A stretch of DNA of 64,000 bases, from contig NZ_WJIF01000001.1 in the NCBI RefSeq assembly GCF_009647605.1, forward strand, positions 1 to 64,000, given 5' to 3'. A program made the position numbers and the translations under genes. Below, in pieces: positions 32,275-41,126 of this stretch (its first letter is position 1; each line of letters starts with the position of its first letter). This DNA is from Agromyces agglutinans. Its GTDB lineage: Bacteria; Actinomycetota; Actinomycetes; Actinomycetales; Microbacteriaceae. The notes below the pieces were generated by a model that did not search any database, had not been told where the DNA came from, and saw nothing but the letters and a program-made list of their open reading frames with translations.

Positions 32275-34481
32275 CGACAAGCCACGACGACCTGACCCTG
32301 GCGGAGGCGGCATCCCTCCTGTCCGGCGCCGACATGGCGTCCACCGTGTCACTCCCGGCACACGGCATCCCGTCGGTCGTGATGACCGATGGGTCCAACG
32401 GGGTCGCGATGAACCTGCCGGACTTCTCCGGGAAGGTTGCGGCCACGTGCTTCCCGAGCTCGTCGGCGATCGCAGCGAGCTGGGATCCCGAACTCGTCGC
32501 GCGCGTCGCCGCCCGGATCGCCGTCGAGGCGAAGGCCGCGGGCGCCCAGGTGCTGCTGAGCCCCGGGATGAACCTCAAGCGCTCACCGCTCGGCGGGCGG
32601 AACTTCGAGTACTACTCGGAGGACCCGATCCTGACCGGTGAACTCGCCGTGGGCTTCGTGCGCGGGGTGCAGGGCCAGGGCATCGGTGCGTGCGTCAAGC
32701 ACTTCGTGGCCAACAACCAGGAGACCGATCGGATGCGCGTGAGCGCCGAGGTCTCGGAACGGGCGCTCCGCGAGCTGTACCTGCGCGCGTTCGAGACGGT
32801 CGTCACGCGTGCAGCACCCTGGCTCGTGATGGCGTCGTACAACAAGGTCAACGGCACCTACGTCAGCGAGGACCCGCGACTGCTCACCGGCGTCCTCCGG
32901 ACGGAGTGGGGATTCGAGGGCGTCGTCGTCTCGGACTGGGGAGCGGTCGACGACCGCGAGCGCGCCCTCCGCGCAGGACTCGACCTCGAGATGCCGTCGA
33001 CCTCGGGCGCCTCGGCGGCCGCACTCGTCGCCGCGGTCGAACGGGGCGCGCTCGAGGAAGGCATCGTGCGCCGCTCGGCGGAGCGGGTCGCCGCACTCGC
33101 GCGTCGAGCCCACCAGTCGACCGACCCCGCCGCGCCGGTGGATGCCGATCCCGATGCGCTCGCCGTGACGGCCGCCGAGCGGTCGATCGTCCTGCTCGCC
33201 AATGACGGCGCCCTGCCGCTGGACCGCAGCGCACGCGTGGCCGTCGTGGGCGCCTTCGCGCTCGCACCGCGGTTCCAGGGCGGCGGCAGCGCCGGCGTGA
33301 ACGCGCGTCGTTCGCCGGGCTCGATCGTCGACGCGCTCGATCGGCTGCGACCGGGCCGCGTCGCCTTCGCCGCCGGGTACGACGAGACCGGCACGACGGG
33401 CACCGAGTCGGACCTCGCCGAGGCGGTAGCCACTGCGGCCGCCGCCGACGTCGCGATCGTCGTGGTCGGCACGCCCGAGTCCGCCGAGAGCGAGGGCTAC
33501 GACCGGGCCGACCTCGACCTGCCCGCGGTGCAGGACCGACTCGTCCGCGAGGTCGCCGCGGTCACCGCCCGAACGGTCGTCGTCGTGATCTCCGGCGGCC
33601 CGGTGCGCACCGAGGCCTGGCGGCACGACGTGCACGCTGTCATCGCGACCGGGCTCGCCGGCCAGGGGATCAGCGATGCCCTCGCCGCGGTCCTCTGCGG
33701 CGATGCCGAGCCCTCTGGCCGCCTCGCCGAGACCTGGCCGGTCGACCTCGCCGACACCCCGAGCCACCTGAGCTTCCCCGGCGAGGCCGGGATCAGCGTG
33801 TACGGCGAGGGTGTGTTCGTGGGGTACCGCGGCCACGACCTCGGGGGTGGGCGGGTCGCGTTCGCGTTCGGCCACGGACTCTCGTACGCGACATTCGAGT
33901 ACTCGGGCTTGCGGGTGCGGGCGACCGATGAGGGCTGGAGCGTGTCGCTCATCGTCCGCAATCCCTCGGAACGCGGCGGGCGCGAGGTCGTCCAGCTCTA
34001 CGTCGAACCGCCGGAGTCGACGCCGGTGCGCCGGCCCGTTCGCACGCTCGCCGCCTTCGAGTCCGTGCTCGTTGATGCGGGCGCCTCGCGCGAGGTGACG
34101 ATCGAGGTGCCGCGCCGGGCGCTGGAGCGGTGGGACGAGCGCCTGGGCCGTTGGACGCTGGACGCCGGCGCGCACCACCTGGCGGTCGGCGCGTCGTCGC
34201 GGGACGTCCGCCTCCGGGCGGGCATCACGCCCGAGGTCGCCGACGACCGGCATCCGGTGACCCGCGAGTCCACGCTCGTCGAGTGGCTGCAGCACCCGGT
34301 GGCAGGTCCGGCCCTGCTCGCGGCGGTCGGCGAGGCGGACCCCACCGGTCGCACGCTCGGCATGCTCACGAACCCGGTCGCGGTCCTGATGATCGGCGGA
34401 CTGCCGATCCACCGGCTCGCGGTCGACGCCGGCAACGCGCTGACCGAACCACTCCTCGCGGAGATCGCTGCGAGGCTCTGA
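32271..34481 (+). CDS. Beta-glucosidase-type GH3 glycoside hydrolase
   Basis: 736 residues, ATGA overlap with the rhamnosidase gene. The GH3 N-domain shows GGRNFEYYSEDP, KHFVANNQE and VVVSDWGAV with the Asp222 nucleophile. The second alpha/beta domain and a C-terminal Fn3-like domain (VVQLYVEPPES) follow; no PA14 insert. No signal peptide. Together with GH78 it would strip a rhamnosyl-glucose disaccharide stepwise from an aglycone in the cytoplasm. Exact sugar specificity (glucose or xylose) cannot be read from sequence. Confidence 0.9.
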   Translation: MTTSHDDLTLAEAASLLSGADMASTVSLPAHGIPSVVMTDGSNGVAMNLPDFSGKVAATCFPSSSAIAASWDPELVARVAARIAVEAKAAGAQVLLSPGMNLKRSPLGGRNFEYYSEDPILTGELAVGFVRGVQGQGIGACVKHFVANNQETDRMRVSAEVSERALRELYLRAFETVVTRAAPWLVMASYNKVNGTYVSEDPRLLTGVLRTEWGFEGVVVSDWGAVDDRERALRAGLDLEMPSTSGASAAALVAAVERGALEEGIVRRSAERVAALARRAHQSTDPAAPVDADPDALAVTAAERSIVLLANDGALPLDRSARVAVVGAFALAPRFQGGGSAGVNARRSPGSIVDALDRLRPGRVAFAAGYDETGTTGTESDLAEAVATAAAADVAIVVVGTPESAESEGYDRADLDLPAVQDRLVREVAAVTARTVVVVISGGPVRTEAWRHDVHAVIATGLAGQGISDALAAVLCGDAEPSGRLAETWPVDLADTPSHLSFPGEAGISVYGEGVFVGYRGHDLGGGRVAFAFGHGLSYATFEYSGLRVRATDEGWSVSLIVRNPSERGGREVVQLYVEPPESTPVRRPVRTLAAFESVLVDAGASREVTIEVPRRALERWDERLGRWTLDAGAHHLAVGASSRDVRLRAGITPEVADDRHPVTRESTLVEWLQHPVAGPALLAAVGEADPTGRTLGMLTNPVAVLMIGGLPIHRLAVDAGNALTEPLLAEIAARL

Positions 34482-34496
34482 GCTGCCGACGACGCG

Positions 34497-34533
34497 GCGG
34501 TGGCCCGGCTCCTCGACGGAGCCGGGCCACCGC
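34497..34533. terminator. Bidirectional terminator between GH3 and dioxygenase genes
   Basis: A 16-bp perfect stem (34497-34512 with 34518-34533) and 5-base loop between two convergent genes, 16 bases after one stop and 15 bases before the other. Confidence 0.8.
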
Positions 34534-34547
34534 GGTGAGAGCCCTGT

Positions 34548-35570
34548 TCAGCCGCGACCCGGCACGGCGTAGGGGTTCAGCAGCGCCTCCTCGGTGCCCG
34601 GGTAGACGCCCTCTTCGGTCGCGGTCGGACGACCCTCGTCGGGCGGGAAGGACTCGGTCATCGACATGGGCATCGCACCGTTGCGGTAGATGCTGTTCGA
34701 CCCGGTCGACGGCTTCCAGTCCTTCGGCTTCCAGTCCGGCACGTAGTTGCGGTACCCGCCGGTGTTGACCTCGATGCGGAGCCCGCTCGGGTCGCGGAAG
34801 TAGAGGAAGCTCTGCTCGCCGATGCCGTGGATCGACGGCCCGTACTCGATGTCGGTGCCGTTCTCCATGAGGACGTCCGCGGCGATGAGGAGTTCCTCGC
34901 GGGTGTCGACCCAGAAGGCGTAGTGGTTGATCCGGCCCGGCCGGCTCGAGCTGTCGAGCACGATGCCGAGGTCGTGCGACTTCTCGTTCGTCGTGATGAC
35001 CGCGAAGACCGTGATGGGCGCCTCGTCGAGCACCGTGTAGGCCATGATGCGGAAGCCGAGCACGTCCTGGTGCCATTCCGCGAAGGCGCGCACATCACTC
35101 GCGGCGATGGTCACGTGATCGAGGTTCCGGGGGGCGCCGGCGACGCTGGACCGGCGCTCGGGGCGGTCGGGGAAGATCGACGCGTTCGCCTCGTCGGCCT
35201 CGTACTGCTCGACCTCCCAGGCGAGTCGGATGGTGTGGCCCCAGGGGCCCGTGAACACGTACGAGCGACCGCGCCCGGGTCCGCCGTCCGACCATTCGCC
35301 GGTGACGCCCACGTCCTCGACCCGGCGCGCGGCCTCATCGAGCGCCTCGGGGCTGGTGGTGCGCCATCCCATCTCGACGAGCGCCGGTTCGGGGCCTTCG
35401 GAGAGGGCCACGCTGTGGTGCGTGTAGTCGCCCCACGAACGCAGGTAGACCTTGCCGTCTTCGCGAGCGACCTCGCGGAGTCCGATCCGCTCCAGATAGA
35501 ACGCGACGGATGCCTCGACATCCGGTGTCGCGATCTCCACGTGGGTGAGGTGGGACAACAGTGTGATCAT
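34548..35570 (-). CDS. Extradiol ring-cleavage dioxygenase (VOC, catechol 2,3-dioxygenase type)
   Basis: 340 residues from ATG 35568-35570 with AAGGA upstream. Two VOC domains: residues about 5-120 and 150-290. The second holds the iron ligands His152 (LDHVTIAA), His216 (NHYAFW) and Glu267 (RIEVNTGG). It should open a catecholic ring next to the two hydroxyls. It is divergent from a run with a flavin monooxygenase, as expected if the monooxygenase makes its diol substrate. In Herbaspirillum fde naringenin genes an extradiol dioxygenase (FdeC) acts after a flavin hydroxylase (FdeE); this gene is a candidate counterpart. Confidence 0.9.
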   Translation of the reverse strand: MITLLSHLTHVEIATPDVEASVAFYLERIGLREVAREDGKVYLRSWGDYTHHSVALSEGPEPALVEMGWRTTSPEALDEAARRVEDVGVTGEWSDGGPGRGRSYVFTGPWGHTIRLAWEVEQYEADEANASIFPDRPERRSSVAGAPRNLDHVTIAASDVRAFAEWHQDVLGFRIMAYTVLDEAPITVFAVITTNEKSHDLGIVLDSSSRPGRINHYAFWVDTREELLIAADVLMENGTDIEYGPSIHGIGEQSFLYFRDPSGLRIEVNTGGYRNYVPDWKPKDWKPSTGSNSIYRNGAMPMSMTESFPPDEGRPTATEEGVYPGTEEALLNPYAVPGRG

Positions 35571-35684
35571 CTTCGATCCTTCGGTTCGTGCGAATGCGTT
35601 CCAAGCGGTGGTCCGACGACATCGGACGTCATCAGGCTGCGGGGCGCGGCCGGCCGAGGGGAACAACGGACCGGCTATGCCCGC

Positions 35685-35699
35685 ATCGACGACGTGGAT
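35685..35699. promoter_or_regulatory. ATC-N9-GAT (nod-box-like) site A
   Basis: ATC at 35685 and GAT at 35697-35699 with nine bases between, 115 bases upstream of the dioxygenase start. The right half with its flank (CGTGGATAGC, 35693-35702) is repeated exactly in site B. Confidence 0.5.
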
Positions 35700-35742
35700 A
35701 GCGCGCGGCTTCGTGGCCCCGACGCGCCGTGGACGGGCGGAT

Positions 35743-35757
35743 ATCCACCGCGTGGAT
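35743..35757. promoter_or_regulatory. ATC-N9-GAT (nod-box-like) site B
   Basis: Part of the palindrome TATCCA-CCGCG-TGGATA (35742-35758), about 100 bases upstream of the plus-strand run. With site A it gives one site for each divergent promoter. The motif is that described for NodD binding. Confidence 0.6.
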
Positions 35758-35856
35758 AGCGGCGATCAAGGATCGGTTGTTCACCCGGTGTGCCGCTCCG
35801 GCTTTGAATGAGGGCGATCCGCGGCGACGATGCGCGGACCGGAATGGAGAGCCGAC

Positions 35857-36837
35857 GTGACCACCCCGTCCGATGGGCTGCGAGCCCCCTTCGCCCTCGC
35901 CCGCTTCCGGGACGACGACCGAGTACGGCTCGGGATCGTCGTCGAACGAAGCATCCGCGCCCTGGATGCGCAGGACATCGGCGACGCCTCGCTCAATGAG
36001 CTCCTCGAGGTCGCACCGGCGAGCTGGGAGCGGCTGGCTGCGGCGGCCGAGCGGACGGAGGGCTGGCGCGATCTCGACTCCGTCACCCTGACGGCTCCCG
36101 TGGAACCACGACAGGTCCTGCAGACCGGCGCGAACTACCGCACGCATGTCATCGACCTGGTGGTCGCCGGACGCGCCGCGGAGGACCCGCGCCCCGTGGA
36201 GGAGCTCCGCGAGTGGGCCGCCGAGATGATGGACCGCCGGGCGCGCGAGGGCATCCCGTACTTCTTCATCGGCCTGCCCGCAGCCGTGGTCGGCGACGAC
36301 GACGAGCTCGTCCTGCCGGAGTACAGCGAGCAGCACGACTGGGAGCTCGAGCTCGCGGTCGTGATCGGCAAGCCCGCCTTCCGCGTCGGGCCGGCCGAGG
36401 CGATGGATCACGTCGCCGGCTACACGATCGTCAACGACATCACCACTCGCGATCTCGTGTTCCGCCAGGACATGAAGGAGATCGGCACCGACTGGTACCG
36501 CGCGAAGAACGCGCCGGGGTTCCTGCCCACGGGACCGTTCCTCGTCCCGGCTCCGTTCGTCGAGGACCCGGGTGCCCTGCGGCTCCGGCTCGACCTGAAC
36601 GGCAGGACGATGCAGGATGCGACGACCGACGACCTGCTCTTCGGCCTTCCCGCGCTCATCTCGGCGGCCAGCCGGAACATGCCGCTGCTTCCCGGCGATC
36701 TCCTGCTCACCGGGAGCCCCGCGGGCAACGGCATCGTGCACGGCCGGATGCTCCGCGACGGCGACGTCATGACGGCGACGATCGAGGGCCTCGGCACCCA
36801 GGTCGTGCGGTGCCGAGCCGAGGCGGCGGTCGCGTGA
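35857..36837 (+). CDS. Fumarylacetoacetate hydrolase-fold enzyme
   Basis: 326 residues from GTG 35857, chosen because GGAGA lies 7 bases upstream; an in-frame ATG at 35830 lacks a site. The FAH catalytic C-domain has the metal ligands in DWELELAVVIG and VNDITTRDL and the family end GDLLLTGSPAGNG. FAH-fold enzymes hydrolyse or decarboxylate the keto acids made by ring cleavage. As first gene of the run under the divergent promoter it likely acts on the dioxygenase product. Confidence 0.88.
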   Translation: MTTPSDGLRAPFALARFRDDDRVRLGIVVERSIRALDAQDIGDASLNELLEVAPASWERLAAAAERTEGWRDLDSVTLTAPVEPRQVLQTGANYRTHVIDLVVAGRAAEDPRPVEELREWAAEMMDRRAREGIPYFFIGLPAAVVGDDDELVLPEYSEQHDWELELAVVIGKPAFRVGPAEAMDHVAGYTIVNDITTRDLVFRQDMKEIGTDWYRAKNAPGFLPTGPFLVPAPFVEDPGALRLRLDLNGRTMQDATTDDLLFGLPALISAASRNMPLLPGDLLLTGSPAGNGIVHGRMLRDGDVMTATIEGLGTQVVRCRAEAAVA

Positions 36838-37835
36838 GCGCGATCGGAGCCATCGTCGAGCATCCGGCGCACCTCGACCGGACCGACCCGGCCGGGCACA
36901 TCGCGGCGGCCGCGGCGGCATACCGCAACTGGGGGCGATGGGGCGAGGACGACCGCCTCGGCACGCTGAACTTCATCGACGACGCGAGGCGCGTCGCGGC
37001 CGCCGCGCTGGTCCAGCGCGGCGCGGCGTTCTCGCTGTCGCAGCCGTTCGACATGAACGGGCCCCAGCAGGGATGGCGCCGGCGTACGAACCCCGTGCAC
37101 ACCATGCTGGACACCGGCACCGACGCAGTCGCCAACGGCCAGGGCTTTCCGCACGGCATCGGCGGCGCCGACGACGTGATCGCGATGCCGCTGCAGTGTT
37201 CGACGCAGTGGGACGGCCTCGGCCACATCTTCGACCGGGGCACGGCCTGGAACGGCCGGCCCGCCGATCGGGTGGTCACGAGCGAGGGCGATCTCGTCAC
37301 GGGAATCGAGCATGCCGTGGATCGCATCGTCGGCCGCGGCGTCCTGCTCGACATGGGCAGGCATCTCCGGCCCGACGGCGAACTGCCCGACGGGTACGCG
37401 ATCACCGTGGAGGACCTCGAATCCTGCATCGCCGCCCAGGGACCGACCTCCCGCGTGGGGCGGGGGGACCTCGTGCTCGTGCGGACCGGCCGGTACACCC
37501 GCGCCAAGCGCGAGGGCTGGAACGGATACGCCGGGGGGCCGAGCGCCGGATTGTCGTTCACGACCGCCGGATGGCTCCACCGAACTGAGATCGCCGCGAT
37601 CGCCACCGACACCTGGGGATTCGAAGTGCGCCCGAACGAGTTCGACGACGCGTTCCAGCCGCTGCACCAGGTCGTCATCCCGAACATCGGCCTGACGGTC
37701 GGTGAGATGTGGGACCTCGACGACCTCGCCGAGGACTGTGCGGCCGACGGCCGATTCGAGTTCCTGCTCACCGCCGCGCCGCTGCGGATCACCGGGGCCG
37801 TCGGCTCGCCCGTCACCCCGATCGCCCTCAAATGA
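36834..37835 (+). CDS. Cyclase family (kynurenine formamidase-like) hydrolase
   Basis: 333 residues from GTG 36834 (GTGA overlap). The metal-binding region reads STQWDGLGHIF where classical members have HGTHxDxPxH, a variant seen in the larger cyclase subgroup. The C-terminal part holds VRPNEFDDAFQPLHQVV. These Mn/Zn hydrolases cleave C-N or C-C bonds next to carbonyls. Its place between two ring-cleavage genes suggests hydrolysis of a lactone or diketone intermediate. Confidence 0.85.
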   Translation: MSAIGAIVEHPAHLDRTDPAGHIAAAAAAYRNWGRWGEDDRLGTLNFIDDARRVAAAALVQRGAAFSLSQPFDMNGPQQGWRRRTNPVHTMLDTGTDAVANGQGFPHGIGGADDVIAMPLQCSTQWDGLGHIFDRGTAWNGRPADRVVTSEGDLVTGIEHAVDRIVGRGVLLDMGRHLRPDGELPDGYAITVEDLESCIAAQGPTSRVGRGDLVLVRTGRYTRAKREGWNGYAGGPSAGLSFTTAGWLHRTEIAAIATDTWGFEVRPNEFDDAFQPLHQVVIPNIGLTVGEMWDLDDLAEDCAADGRFEFLLTAAPLRITGAVGSPVTPIALK

Positions 37836-37876
37836 CCTCCCCCGCTCCAATTCCCGTCGACGAAGGAGTCCACGAA

Positions 37877-39010
37877 ATGCCCGCAGTGTCCCGTGTCGCG
37901 ATCGCCGGAGGCGGCGTCGCCGGCACCGCCGCCGCCATCTTCCTCGCCGAGCGGGGGGTGCAGGTCGACGTGTTCGAGCAGAAGGCCGACCTGCACGCCC
38001 TCGGCTCCGGCATCACGATCCAGGGGAACGCGCTACGCGTCTTCGACCGTCTCGGCATCTGGCCGCAGGTCGAGGCCGGCTCGTACACGTTCAACGAAGT
38101 GAGCCTGCGCGCACCGGGCCCGGGCGCCCAGGTGCTTGCGACCATCCCCGACCAGCGGACCGGTGGCCCCGAGTTCCCGGCGACCGCGGGCATGTATCGT
38201 CCCGACCTCGCCCGCATCCTGGTCGAGCGCGCCCGTGAGGTCGGTGCCGACGTGCACTTCGGTGCCACGGTCGCATCGTTCGCCGCCGACGAGGATGGCG
38301 TCGACGTCATCACCTCCGATGGGCTCGAGCGTCGCTACGACCTCCTCATCGGCGCCGACGGCCTGCACTCGAGCATCCGCGGCATGCTCGGCATCGAGGT
38401 CGCACCGCAGCGGACGGGCATGGGCATCTGGCGCGCGTTCGTGCCCCGGCCGGAGTCGGTCACCCACACCGACCTCTATTACGGCGGGCCCTGCTTCATC
38501 GCCGGCTACTGCCCGACGGGCCAGGAGACGATGTACGCCTACCTCGTCGAGCCCGCGCAGGACCGCAGCGAACTCGACCAGGCGTCGAAGATCGCCGTGA
38601 TGCGCGGGCTCGCCGAAGCCTACGGGGGGCCGTGGAACGAGATCCGTGACGCGCTGGACGACGCGGCACGCGTGAACTACACGTGGTTCACCTCACATGT
38701 GGTCCCCGACGCCTGGAACCGCGGCCGGGTGGTGCTCATCGGTGAAGCCGCCCACAGCTGCCCGCCCACGATCGCGCAGGGCGCCGCCCAGGCGGCCGAG
38801 GACGCGCAGGTCCTCGCCGAACTGCTGCTCGGTCGCGACCGCGTGGACGACGACCTCTGGACCGCGTTCCACGCCCGGCGCCTGCCGCGCGCGTCGGCCG
38901 TCGTCGAGGCATCCGTGCAACTCGGCAGGTGGCTGCTCGACGGCGAGCGCGACGCCGACGTGCCCGGCCTCATGGGCCGGATCGCGCACCTCGTGAGCGA
39001 GCCGGCATGA
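37877..39010 (+). CDS. FAD-dependent aromatic monooxygenase
   Basis: 377 residues from ATG 37877 with AAGGAG 9 bases upstream; an earlier ATG at 37832 overlaps the previous stop but has no site. Motifs: GGGVAGTAAAIFLAERG for FAD, GADGLHSSIRG (DG motif) and VVLIGEAAHSCPP (GD-type motif with Glu). Group A flavin hydroxylases add an OH ortho to an existing phenol OH, preparing the ring for the extradiol dioxygenase. By analogy with FdeE, hydroxylation of a flavonoid A-ring is a candidate reaction; salicylate-type hydroxylation is the alternative. Confidence 0.88.
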   Translation: MPAVSRVAIAGGGVAGTAAAIFLAERGVQVDVFEQKADLHALGSGITIQGNALRVFDRLGIWPQVEAGSYTFNEVSLRAPGPGAQVLATIPDQRTGGPEFPATAGMYRPDLARILVERAREVGADVHFGATVASFAADEDGVDVITSDGLERRYDLLIGADGLHSSIRGMLGIEVAPQRTGMGIWRAFVPRPESVTHTDLYYGGPCFIAGYCPTGQETMYAYLVEPAQDRSELDQASKIAVMRGLAEAYGGPWNEIRDALDDAARVNYTWFTSHVVPDAWNRGRVVLIGEAAHSCPPTIAQGAAQAAEDAQVLAELLLGRDRVDDDLWTAFHARRLPRASAVVEASVQLGRWLLDGERDADVPGLMGRIAHLVSEPA

Positions 39011-40050
39011 CGACCGTGCCCGACGCGTCCCCGATCGTCGACATCCACGCGCACGTGCTGCTGCCCGCGCTGCAGGCAGCCGTGCAGGCGCGCGATCCCG
39101 ACGGCTTCGCTCGTGCGGCCGAGCTGGACGCACGGCGCGCGGGCGCCGAGAGCCAGGCGGTGTCGGGCGCGATGATCGGGGAGCGGTTCGCGCTGCTCAC
39201 GTCGCTCGATGCGCGGTTGGCCGAGATGGACCGGCAGGGCGTCGATCTCCAGGTCGTATCGCCGTCGCCGAGCCACTACTATGCGTGGGCCGACGAGGCA
39301 CTCGCCCGCTGGGTCGCGGTCGAGGCGAATGCCGCGGTCGAGGCACTCGTCGCGAGTGCCCCCGGCCGACTGCGAGGGCTCGGGCTGGCGCCGCTGCAGC
39401 ATCCGGAGTCAGCGGTCGCCGCGCTCGAGGACGCGGTCATCCATCGCGGCCTCGCCGGCGTCGAGATCCCGTCGGCCGCCGGCGACCTCGAGCTCTCGGA
39501 CGAGCGCCTCGAACCGTTCTGGGAACGGGCCGCCGAGCTGCGGGCGGTCCTCTTCCTCCACCCGTTCGGCTGCACGCTCGACGAGCGGCTCGATCGGCAC
39601 TTCCTGTCGAACACCGTCGGGCAGCCCGTCGAGAACGCGGTCGCGATCGCGCACCTGATCTTCGGCGGCGTGCTCGACCGACACCCGCAGCTGCGGATCG
39701 TGGCCGCGCACGGCGGGGGATACCTCCCGACCTCCATCGGCCGGGCCGACCACGCGTGGGCGGTGCGACCGGATGCGCACGGTTGCGCCGAACGCCCGTC
39801 GGCGTACCTCCGCCGGATGTGGTTCGACTCGCTCGTGCACACCCCCGAGGCGCTGCGCGCGCTCGTGGCGGCGGTCGGCTCCGACCGGGTCGTGCTCGGC
39901 TCCGACTACCCGTTCGACATGGGGGTCGACGATCCCGTCGAACGGGTCCTCGCAGCGCGACTGCCCGCGACCGACGCCGAGCGGATCCTCCGCGGCACCG
40001 CCGTGGACCTGCTCGGACTGCCGGCCGCGTCGATGGGAGGGGCCCGATGA
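39007..40050 (+). CDS. Amidohydrolase family (ACMSD-like) decarboxylase or hydrolase
   Basis: 347 residues, ATGA overlap with the monooxygenase gene. The TIM-barrel metal site is visible: HAH near residue 13, LFLHPFG, VAAHGGGYLP and the Asp in VVLGSDYPFDMG. ACMSD-like members decarboxylate aromatic acids or ring-cleavage products. It likely handles an intermediate of the same pathway. Confidence 0.86.
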   Translation: MTTVPDASPIVDIHAHVLLPALQAAVQARDPDGFARAAELDARRAGAESQAVSGAMIGERFALLTSLDARLAEMDRQGVDLQVVSPSPSHYYAWADEALARWVAVEANAAVEALVASAPGRLRGLGLAPLQHPESAVAALEDAVIHRGLAGVEIPSAAGDLELSDERLEPFWERAAELRAVLFLHPFGCTLDERLDRHFLSNTVGQPVENAVAIAHLIFGGVLDRHPQLRIVAAHGGGYLPTSIGRADHAWAVRPDAHGCAERPSAYLRRMWFDSLVHTPEALRALVAAVGSDRVVLGSDYPFDMGVDDPVERVLAARLPATDAERILRGTAVDLLGLPAASMGGAR

Positions 40051-41069
40051 GGTTCGCACGATGGATCGGGGCCGACGGCGTCGTGGTCGACGGGATCGTC
40101 GCCGACGTGGGCGGCATCGATCGCCTGATCGCCTTCGACGACGGGATGACCGTGCTGGAGCTCACTCGGCGCGGGTTGGCATGGGCCCTCGAGTACGGCG
40201 GGGCCGTCCAGGGGAATCGGGCGGATGGCGCACCCGACGCACCCACCGTCGAGCAGGTTCAGCTGCTTCCTCCCATCGAGCCGCCTTCGGTGCGCGACTT
40301 CGTCGCGTTCGAGGAGCACGTCGAAGGCGTCGTCCGCTCCGTGGGCGGCGACGGTGGGGGCGGCGTGGTCGCCGAGTGGTACGAGGCACCGACCTTCTAC
40401 TTCACCAACCCGCACTCGTTGATCGGCAGCGGGCAGAGGGTGTCTCCTCCGCGGACGACGCGGCTGGACTTCGAACTCGAAGTCGCCGTGGTGATCGGCT
40501 CCGTCCCCGGCTCGGATGGCCGTGATCTCGACGCGCGTTCCGCGGCCGCACACGTGTTCGGCTACACGATCTTCAACGACTGGTCGGCACGGGATCTGCA
40601 GTCGCGCGAGATGCAGGTGCGGCTCGGGCCCTGCAAGGGCAAGGACTTCGCAACGACGCTCGGCCCGTGGATCGTCACCGCCGATGCGTTCGAGGACCTC
40701 ATCGACGCCGACGGCTTCCTGCCGCTCGAGGTCGAGGTCGAGGTCAACGGCGTACGGGTCGGCCGCGACCTGCTCTCGAACATGGGCTGGCCGTTCGCGG
40801 AACTCGTCGCCTACGCGTCGAGGGACTCGAGAGTGGTCCCCGGTGACGTGCTCGGGTCCGGGACCACCGGAAATGGCGGATGCCTCGCCGAACTGTGGGG
40901 TCGCCGCGGCGCGCTCGACCCCGCTCCGCTCGTCGAGGACGACGTCGTGGTCATGCGCGCCGAGCGCATCGGGGAGATCCGCAACGTCATCGGCCCGGTT
41001 CCGCCGGAGCGGCCGATCGCGCCCGCTCGCGCGCGTTCCCGGTCGCGGACCCGCGCGCTCGTCGCCTGA
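40047..41069 (+). CDS. Second fumarylacetoacetate hydrolase-fold enzyme
   Basis: 340 residues, ATGA overlap. The FAH metal site is in LDFELEVAVVIG and FNDWSARDLQ, and GSGTTGNGGCLAE matches the end of true FAH enzymes. It differs enough from the first FAH gene to suggest a separate step, probably hydrolysis of an acylpyruvate to pyruvate or a carboxylic acid. A basic C-terminal tail (ARARSRSRTR) is unusual. A 57-base gap follows. Confidence 0.87.
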   Translation: MRFARWIGADGVVVDGIVADVGGIDRLIAFDDGMTVLELTRRGLAWALEYGGAVQGNRADGAPDAPTVEQVQLLPPIEPPSVRDFVAFEEHVEGVVRSVGGDGGGGVVAEWYEAPTFYFTNPHSLIGSGQRVSPPRTTRLDFELEVAVVIGSVPGSDGRDLDARSAAAHVFGYTIFNDWSARDLQSREMQVRLGPCKGKDFATTLGPWIVTADAFEDLIDADGFLPLEVEVEVNGVRVGRDLLSNMGWPFAELVAYASRDSRVVPGDVLGSGTTGNGGCLAELWGRRGALDPAPLVEDDVVVMRAERIGEIRNVIGPVPPERPIAPARARSRSRTRALVA

Positions 41070-41126
41070 CGACGACCACCCACCCCACACATCGCACACC
41101 GTCGACGACGACGAGAGGAGGCCCCG

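Noticed and set aside
29569-32361. 930-residue minus-strand ORF opposite the rhamnosidase
   Set aside because: Antisense shadow of GH78; no start signal or recognisable domain.
24247-35570. Horizontal transfer of the catabolic region as one island
   Set aside because: Base composition and codon use look like the flanks, and no repeats or recombinase genes border it; the mobile element at 15810-23379 ends before it.
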